Part shown: positions 5,829 through 10,386 of the stretch, piece after piece
How positions within the stretch are numbered: the first letter of the stretch is position 1
Layout: each line of letters starts with the position of its first letter
Source of the DNA: an uncultured Steroidobacter sp.
GTDB lineage: Bacteria > Pseudomonadota > Gammaproteobacteria > Steroidobacterales > Steroidobacteraceae
Assembly: GCA_946478975.1 (NCBI GenBank)
Contig: CAMLEO010000261.1
Coordinates: 1 to 10,386, forward strand
DNA length: 10,386 bases
Direction: 5' to 3'
The notes under the pieces: model-generated
What the model was told of the DNA's origin: nothing
What the model saw: the letters and a program-made list of their open reading frames with translations, nothing else
Database searches by the model: none
Translations under genes and position numbers: made by a program

Positions 5829-6746
5829 ATGCGTTTCACTCCCGTGGAAATGGCGGCTACCATCGGCCGGGGATTGTTGTCCTTCCCCGTCACGCACTTC
5901 GATGCGAGCCAGCGCTTCGATGCTGCGAACTATCGCGCGCACTGCGCGTGGCTGATGGAGCACGAGCTGGCTGGATTGTTCGCCGCGGGCGGCACCGGTG
6001 AGTTCTTCTCGCTCACGCCGAAGGAAGTCGCCACGGTCGTTGCGGCTGCGGTCGCGGAAGCCAATGGCAAATTGCCGGTGATCGCAGGCTGCGGATATGG
6101 GACAGCCATGGCGGTCGAGCTCGCCAAGGAATGTGAAGCCAAAGGCGCGGATGGATTGCTGCTGCTGCCGCCGTACCTGGTGAACAGCTCGCAAGAAGGT
6201 TTGGCTGCGCACATCGGCGCGGTGTGCAGTGCTGTGTCGATCGGCGTGATTGTTTACAACCGCGACAACGCCATCGTCGACGACACGACGCTGGCGCGAC
6301 TGTGCGAGCGGCATCCGAACCTGGTGGGCTTCAAAGATGGTGTCGGCGACATCGAGCTCATGACCCGCATTTACACGCGCATGGGCGATCGGCTGACGTA
6401 CATCGGCGGCCTGCCGACCGCGGAAACGTTCGCGGCGCCGTACTTGAAGATGGGCGTGACGACCTATTCGTCGGCGATTTTCAATTTCATGCCGGCGTGG
6501 GCGCTGTCGTTCTATCGCGCGGTGCGCGCCGAGGACAACGCGAAGGTGATGGCCGCGTTGCGGGACTTCGTAATGCCGTACATCGCGCTTCGTAACCGCG
6601 GCCGAGGCTACGCGGTATCCATCGTCAAAGCCGGCGTGCGCGCCATCGGCCGTCCCGCCGGCCCCGTACGCCCGCCGCTGACCGACTTGAACGAGCAGGA
6701 ATTCGAAGAATTGCGCGCGCTGATCGCCCGCACCAAGCCGGTCTAA
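5829..6746 (+). CDS. kdgD: 5-dehydro-4-deoxyglucarate dehydratase
   Basis: This cytosolic enzyme of the DHDPS/N-acetylneuraminate lyase superfamily dehydrates and decarboxylates 5-dehydro-4-deoxy-D-glucarate to 2,5-dioxopentanoate (2-oxoglutarate semialdehyde), a step of D-glucarate/galactarate and oxidative uronate breakdown (EC 4.2.1.41). The 305 residues form a TIM barrel with [11 protein letters not shown] near the start, the [11 protein letters not shown] loop at 54-64, [11 protein letters not shown] at 83-92, Tyr143 in VIVYNRDN, the Schiff-base Lys169 in [10 protein letters not shown], and [10 protein letters not shown] at 193-202. These match KdgD proteins closely and separate it from DapA. 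I chose ATG 5829 because it gives the usual length (about 303). ATG 5796 would add 11 residues and fits a nearby -10-like element. The next gene, a LysR regulator, is the likely controller. Confidence 0.92.
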   Translation: MRFTPVEMAATIGRGLLSFPVTHFDASQRFDAANYRAHCAWLMEHELAGLFAAGGTGEFFSLTPKEVATVVAAAVAEANGKLPVIAGCGYGTAMAVELAKECEAKGADGLLLLPPYLVNSSQEGLAAHIGAVCSAVSIGVIVYNRDNAIVDDTTLARLCERHPNLVGFKDGVGDIELMTRIYTRMGDRLTYIGGLPTAETFAAPYLKMGVTTYSSAIFNFMPAWALSFYRAVRAEDNAKVMAALRDFVMPYIALRNRGRGYAVSIVKAGVRAIGRPAGPVRPPLTDLNEQEFEELRALIARTKPV

Positions 6747-6756
6747 CGCCTTTTCC

Positions 6757-6792
6757 CTCGGGCGCCACAGCGCGAGTGGCAGGATGCCCGAG
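6757..6792 (+). terminator. Long stem-loop between kdgD and lysR (terminator or operator)
   Basis: CTCGGGC (6757-6763) pairs perfectly with GCCCGAG (6786-6792). The stem continues inward with GCCAC (6764-6768) and GTGGC (6776-6780) around a 7-base loop, leaving a 5-base bulge (6781-6785). This 12-bp stem starts 10 bp after the kdgD stop. No T-run follows (TCGCTGTTA), so it is not a classic intrinsic terminator. It ends just before the extended -10-like element of the next gene, so an operator role is also possible. Confidence 0.4.
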
Positions 6793-6796
6793 TCGC

Positions 6797-6805
6797 TGTT
6801 ATACG
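6797..6805 (+). promoter_or_regulatory. Possible extended -10 for the second lysR
   Basis: TGTTATACG reads as an extended -10 (TG-N-TATACG) ending 9 bases before the ATG at 6815. No Shine-Dalgarno sequence lies between. Transcripts from it would be leaderless or nearly so. No convincing -35 is seen, which an extended -10 can tolerate. Confidence 0.3.
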
Positions 6806-6814
6806 TGTGCGCGC

Positions 6815-7705
6815 ATGTTCGAACTAAGCCAGTTGCGCTGTTTTGTCGTGACCGCCGAGGAGTTGCACTTCGGGCGGGCTGCCGCGCGCTTGAACATGAC
6901 TCAGCCGCCGCTCAGCCGGCAGATCCAATTGCTCGAACGAGGGTTGGGTGTCCAACTCCTCGAACGCAGCAGCCGGCAGGTCAAGCTCACGCCGGCAGGC
7001 AGCACCTTCCTTCCCGAGGCCCGGCGCATCATCAAGCTGGCGGAAACCTCGGCACTTGCCGCGCGACGCGTGGCCAAGGGCGATACCGGCCGGGTGGCGA
7101 TCGGGTTCACCGCGGTGTCCGGCTACAGCTTCTTGCCCAAGATCGTGGCCAAGGCGCGCGCGTCGTTGCCCCAGTTCGAGCTGGAACTGTTCGAAATGGT
7201 CACCTCCGACCAGTTCGAAGCCTTGATGACCGGCCAGATCGACATCGCCTTCGTGCGGCCGCCGGTGGAGCAGGCGAGTTTCGAATCCAGACCCATCCTG
7301 CATGAAACGTTGCTGGCTGCGCTGCCAGCCGGCGACCCGCGCGCCGAGCGAACGTCTTTGACGCCGATGGATTTCGATGGCCGGCCGCTGATCATGTACT
7401 CGCGCATCGGCGCCGGTTATTTCAACAACATGCTGACGCGTTTGTTTGAAGCGGCCGGCGTGCTGCCGGAGTACGTGCAGCACGTGACGCAAATTCATTC
7501 CATGCTCGGCCTGGTGCGCGCTGGCCTGGCGGCGGCGATCGTGCCGGCGTCGGCCATCGAGCTGCACATGGATGACATTCAATTTCGCGAGTTCATCACG
7601 GTGCCGGCGCGGCCAGTCGAATTGCAGATGTGCTGGCGACGTGACAACGGCAACCCGGCGCTGCAAGCCATGCTCAAGCTATGCAGCGAGTTCGCCAATC
7701 CCTGA
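6815..7705 (+). CDS. LysR-family transcriptional regulator (next to kdgD)
   Basis: This 296-residue LysR regulator has its helix-turn-helix in the first 60 residues. ELHFGRAAARLNMTQPPLSR (16-35) is the classic form, followed by RQIQLLERGLGVQLLER. The effector-binding domain starts near 88 (VAIGFTAVSGYSFLP) and includes LMTGQIDIAFVRPP. The wording resembles the CatM/BenM branch, whose members sense small carboxylates; an aldarate or keto-acid effector would suit the neighbouring kdgD, but that is inference. A longer GTG-initiated frame exists from 6776, but MFELSQLRCF at 6815 matches the family start. It follows kdgD by 68 bp with a strong stem-loop between, and its stop is only 5 bp from the converging gene's stop. 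Confidence 0.9.
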   Translation: MFELSQLRCFVVTAEELHFGRAAARLNMTQPPLSRQIQLLERGLGVQLLERSSRQVKLTPAGSTFLPEARRIIKLAETSALAARRVAKGDTGRVAIGFTAVSGYSFLPKIVAKARASLPQFELELFEMVTSDQFEALMTGQIDIAFVRPPVEQASFESRPILHETLLAALPAGDPRAERTSLTPMDFDGRPLIMYSRIGAGYFNNMLTRLFEAAGVLPEYVQHVTQIHSMLGLVRAGLAAAIVPASAIELHMDDIQFREFITVPARPVELQMCWRRDNGNPALQAMLKLCSEFANP

Positions 7706-7710
7706 AACAA

Positions 7711-9549
7711 TCATCGCATCCACGGAAAGGCGAGCGTCGGCTGATTCGCATAACGACGCATCGACAAGCGCAGGCGCGCGCCGCAGCCGGGCTGCAACTG
7801 CACGTTGAATGCAGAGCCGCCGACGTCAACGCGACGGTCATCCAGGCTCACAGACTCGATGCGATGCTCGGCGTAAGCGCCGCCTTGGATCGTCACCGTG
7901 CGCGCACTCACAGGATTCAAGTTGATGAGCGTCACCGACGCGTGCTCCGGCCCGAGTTCATCGACGAGCGCCGCCACGTTCTCCGGCAATCCCGCGCGCC
8001 GACGCTCCGGATCGAAATATCTCAAGCGAGCGTGCAAGGGCGCACCGCCCTGATTCGGTGAGGTTGACGACCAGGCCGGGCGCGCAATGTGCAAACCGCC
8101 TTGGGTGAGTTGAATCAGCGCCGTCACGCTCGCTGGATTGATTTCGATGGCGTTGTCGGCGAGCCGCGTTTCCGGCGTAGTGGTATCTGCTCGCATGGCC
8201 GCGATCCGCTCGCGCACACGATTGAGTCCGGCCTGTAACGCTTCGACGGGATAGTTCGCGTTGCGCCCTTCGAGGAACGCGATCCAGGGATGATCGCCAG
8301 CCAGCTCGCGATCGCTTGCCCGCATCGATACATACCAGATCTCAAACGCGTTGGCGCGATACGGGCCGGGTGCGAAGCTGTACCAGCCTCGATCGCCAAA
8401 CATCCGCGGCGTATGTAACTTGCCGTCGATGGTGCGCGCCTGCTGATTGATGATTTCGTTCTGCCGCCGCCACACCTGCATGTAACGATCGTCACCGGTG
8501 AGCAGGCTCGCGTTCATGAACGCAACGATTGAGCGAGGCACACGATTGCGATCCTCGCGCACGCCGGTTTGAGGAACGATCGGGCTGAAGCCCCAGCCAT
8601 ACACGCCGCCGTACCACTTGCCGCTCGGCCCGCCGATGCGGCCGTCGAGCCCGACCATGCTCGGCAGAATGCCGTTGTTTGCAGCCGCCCGTTCCACCCA
8701 GGCATCCAGATACGACAGCGCCCAGGCGCGATACCTGGCGTCGCCGGTCAGCATGTATGCATTCAACGCCAGCGTGGTGGAATGCAGATTCAGCGGATTG
8801 TCGCCGACGATGTCGCTGTAATCGCGATAGTGATCGAGCGTTTCCTGGTAGGTGCGCTCGCCGTGCTCCATCTTGAATTTGGAAACATCGAACGGATCGC
8901 CGGCCCAGTCGAGCGGAGTTGCCGGCCGCAGCAGCGGCCCGGCGCTGCCGGTGAACAGGCTGCGAATCACGCGACGCTTTGGATCGTAGTTCGGCGCCGT
9001 CGGATCTTCGCCCGTGTAGAAGCCGGCAAAGCGGCGCGCACGCTCGATGAGCTTGGGATCCTGCGGCGTGGACAGGCCCATCAGGTTGAACGTCGTCAAG
9101 CCTTCGCTGATGTGCTGCCAGTCCATCTGCGGCGGGAACTCGCGCAGATACATTCCTTTGCGACCAAGCGGCACTTGTTTGGTGCGCAGTCGCGAGTACT
9201 GGCGCAGATTTCCTTCCCAGGCGGTCCGATACAGTTCGAGGATGCGATCCGAGCCGCCGAGCGCATGCAGGAGCGCCCAATCGTTCACATGCTCGATGGC
9301 GTCGTCCGGGCCGTCGTTCGCGCCCCAACGTTCGAACGCGCGCAGGAAACCTCGATCGTCGAAGTAACGAGCAAAGAAAGCTTCGCAGGCTTCCGTCTGC
9401 ACGCGCAGCAGCTCGCGTTGTAACAACGCCCATTCCGGCGCCCGCATCGGCGTCGTGACGGCGAATGGGGCGGCACTGCTCGCAAACGCCGGCGAGGCGC
9501 ACAGCGCCGCCGCGCCGACGAGGAACTCACGACGGCCGAGCGGGCTCAT
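7711..9549 (-). CDS. Tat-exported helical-toroid-like protein of unrecognised family
   Basis: I do not recognise the family of this 612-residue protein. It has a clear twin-arginine signal: GRREFLVG at 5-12, a hydrophobic stretch, and AFA at 21-23 as the cleavage site. Residues about 35-455 look helical, with two similar helical repeats, LTGDARYRAW (267-276) and LTGDDRYMQVW (350-360), as in alpha/alpha-toroid glycoside hydrolases and polysaccharide lyases. Tryptophan- and tyrosine-rich loops such as KWYGGVYGWGFSP (311-323) could line a sugar cleft. Residues about 465-600 look beta-rich, a common C-terminal addition in such enzymes. The ATG at 9549 has GGAG 9 bases upstream and lies 23 bp inside the end of the GudP-like gene, so translation is probably coupled; a TTG at 9564 is a less likely start. 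A periplasmic enzyme releasing or processing a uronate or aldarate is the favoured guess. Confidence 0.8.
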   Translation of the reverse strand: MSPLGRREFLVGAAALCASPAFASSAAPFAVTTPMRAPEWALLQRELLRVQTEACEAFFARYFDDRGFLRAFERWGANDGPDDAIEHVNDWALLHALGGSDRILELYRTAWEGNLRQYSRLRTKQVPLGRKGMYLREFPPQMDWQHISEGLTTFNLMGLSTPQDPKLIERARRFAGFYTGEDPTAPNYDPKRRVIRSLFTGSAGPLLRPATPLDWAGDPFDVSKFKMEHGERTYQETLDHYRDYSDIVGDNPLNLHSTTLALNAYMLTGDARYRAWALSYLDAWVERAAANNGILPSMVGLDGRIGGPSGKWYGGVYGWGFSPIVPQTGVREDRNRVPRSIVAFMNASLLTGDDRYMQVWRRQNEIINQQARTIDGKLHTPRMFGDRGWYSFAPGPYRANAFEIWYVSMRASDRELAGDHPWIAFLEGRNANYPVEALQAGLNRVRERIAAMRADTTTPETRLADNAIEINPASVTALIQLTQGGLHIARPAWSSTSPNQGGAPLHARLRYFDPERRRAGLPENVAALVDELGPEHASVTLINLNPVSARTVTIQGGAYAEHRIESVSLDDRRVDVGGSAFNVQLQPGCGARLRLSMRRYANQPTLAFPWMR

Positions 9550-10386
9550 TCGCGGGTGCTCCAATCTGCGCAGCCGGCAGCAATTCCAGGCGTTTGATCG
9601 GTCCGACGATCACGACGTACGCAAAGATCGTCAGCAGACAATGCGCGCCGACGAACACCAGCGCGCTGTTGAAGGAGCCGCTGGATTGTTTGAGGTAGCC
9701 GATGACCAGCGGTGTGACGATGCCGGCGCAGTTGCCGAACATATTGAACACGCCGCCGGTGAGCCCGACCAGCTGCTTGGGAGAAACATCCGAGATCACC
9801 GGCCAGCCGAGCGAGGCGATGCCTTTGCCGAAGAACGCAATCGCCATCACGGTGACGACCAGCCACTGCTGCTCGATATACACGCACGCGATGATCAGCG
9901 TCGCCAGCAGCATGCCGATGTACAGCGGCGTCTTGCGCGCGATGTCGAGCGAGCCGGTGCGTTTCAACAGCCGATCCGACCAATAGCCGCCGAGCACGCC
10001 GCCGATGAAACCGCACAAGGCAGGCGCCGCGGCGGCGAAGCCGGCTTGCAGGATGCTCATGCCGCGTTGCTGGACCAGGTAGATCGGAAACCAGGTCACG
10101 AAAAAATATGTCAGCACGTTGATGCAGTACTGGCCCAGATACACGCCGATCAGCATGCGGTTGGTCAGCAGTTGTTTGATGTTGGACCAGGTGAACTGGC
10201 TTTCGGTGCGGCGATTCGCCTGGTCGAGTGCGACCAGGCCGCCGCCGCTTTCGATGTATTTGAGCTCGGCGGCGTTGATGCTCGGATGACGAATCGGGTC
10301 GTGAATGACGCGCACGAATGAGACGGCCGCGAGGACTCCCAATCCGCCCATCACGTAGAACACCGAGCGCCAGCCGAATTGATGGA
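9527..10386 (-). CDS. gudP: GudP-like glucarate/galactarate MFS transporter, C-terminal part (cut by right edge)
   Basis: This is an inner-membrane major-facilitator symporter of the anion:cation symporter family, to which D-glucarate, galactarate and hexuronate permeases belong. The visible 285 residues read open to the right edge, starting within HQFGWRSVFYVMGGLG. Full members have about 430-450 residues, so helices 1-4 or 1-5 are missing. Segments closely resembling E. coli GudP as I recall it include YLGQYCINVLTYFFVTWFP, LCGFIGGVLGGYWSD, AFFGKGIASLGWPVISDVSP and FNMFGNCAGIVTPLVIGY. The central loop (HDPIRHPSINAAELKYIESGG) is also typical. With kdgD nearby, aldarate uptake is the best call; a hexuronate substrate cannot be excluded. 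It is upstream of, and overlaps by 23 bp, the Tat-exported protein gene. Its promoter lies outside the window. Confidence 0.87.
   Translation of the reverse strand, partial: HQFGWRSVFYVMGGLGVLAAVSFVRVIHDPIRHPSINAAELKYIESGGGLVALDQANRRTESQFTWSNIKQLLTNRMLIGVYLGQYCINVLTYFFVTWFPIYLVQQRGMSILQAGFAAAAPALCGFIGGVLGGYWSDRLLKRTGSLDIARKTPLYIGMLLATLIIACVYIEQQWLVVTVMAIAFFGKGIASLGWPVISDVSPKQLVGLTGGVFNMFGNCAGIVTPLVIGYLKQSSGSFNSALVFVGAHCLLTIFAYVVIVGPIKRLELLPAAQIGAPANEPARPS

Noticed and set aside
7703..7713. Terminator between the converging lysR and Tat-protein genes
   Set aside because: Only 5 bp separate the two stop codons, and no hairpin with a T-run is visible there.
8569..9423. 284-codon open frame on the plus strand
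   Set aside because: It is antisense to the Tat-exported protein gene, with an arginine/alanine/histidine-rich composition typical of shadow frames in GC-rich DNA.
9455..10321. 288-codon open frame on the plus strand
   Set aside because: It is antisense to the GudP-like gene, whose protein has clear transporter motifs; the plus-strand product is low-complexity and rich in Gln, His, Arg and Ala.

Overview
The window is a GC-rich (roughly 60%) proteobacterial segment with densely packed genes. A TonB-dependent receptor with an outer-membrane plug domain, twin-arginine (Tat) exported enzymes and two LysR regulators point to a Gram-negative sugar degrader. The style recalls carbohydrate-foraging Gammaproteobacteria such as the Xanthomonadales or Steroidobacter groups, but this placement is an inference from gene types, not a phylogeny.

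Left block (1-3664, minus strand). A predicted operon of a Sec-exported tandem DUF1080 (3-keto-disaccharide hydrolase-like) protein and a Tat-exported Gfo/Idh/MocA oxidoreductase is followed, after a 271-bp gap, by the start of a TonB-dependent receptor that runs off the left edge. The gap carries a consensus -35 (TTGACA) and two copies of a 12-base element with the layout of a GntR/FadR-type operator, one on each side of the promoter. Together these suggest an outer-membrane and periplasmic module that imports a glycoside and processes it through oxidised (keto) sugar chemistry.

Middle block (3851-7705, plus strand). A small multidrug resistance (SugE-like) transporter, an AzoR-type flavin reductase and a LysR regulator form a compact stress-type cluster. 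Next come 5-dehydro-4-deoxyglucarate dehydratase (kdgD), the enzyme that dehydrates and decarboxylates the glucarate/galactarate intermediate to 2-oxoglutarate semialdehyde, and a second LysR regulator. The kdgD and both lysR starts lack a good Shine-Dalgarno sequence, and each has a TAnnnT-like or extended -10-like element 6-9 bases upstream of an ATG.

Right block (7711-10386, minus strand). A GudP-like glucarate/galactarate major-facilitator transporter, cut by the right edge, overlaps by 23 bp the start of a Tat-exported 612-residue protein. That protein looks like a helical toroid followed by a beta-rich C-terminal part, and I do not recognise its family. KdgD plus the GudP-like transporter make aldarate or uronate use the best-supported theme. 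The Tat protein is a candidate periplasmic enzyme that feeds this transporter.

No rRNA, tRNA, CRISPR array, insertion sequence or integrase was seen, and no stretch longer than 300 bases lacks a gene.
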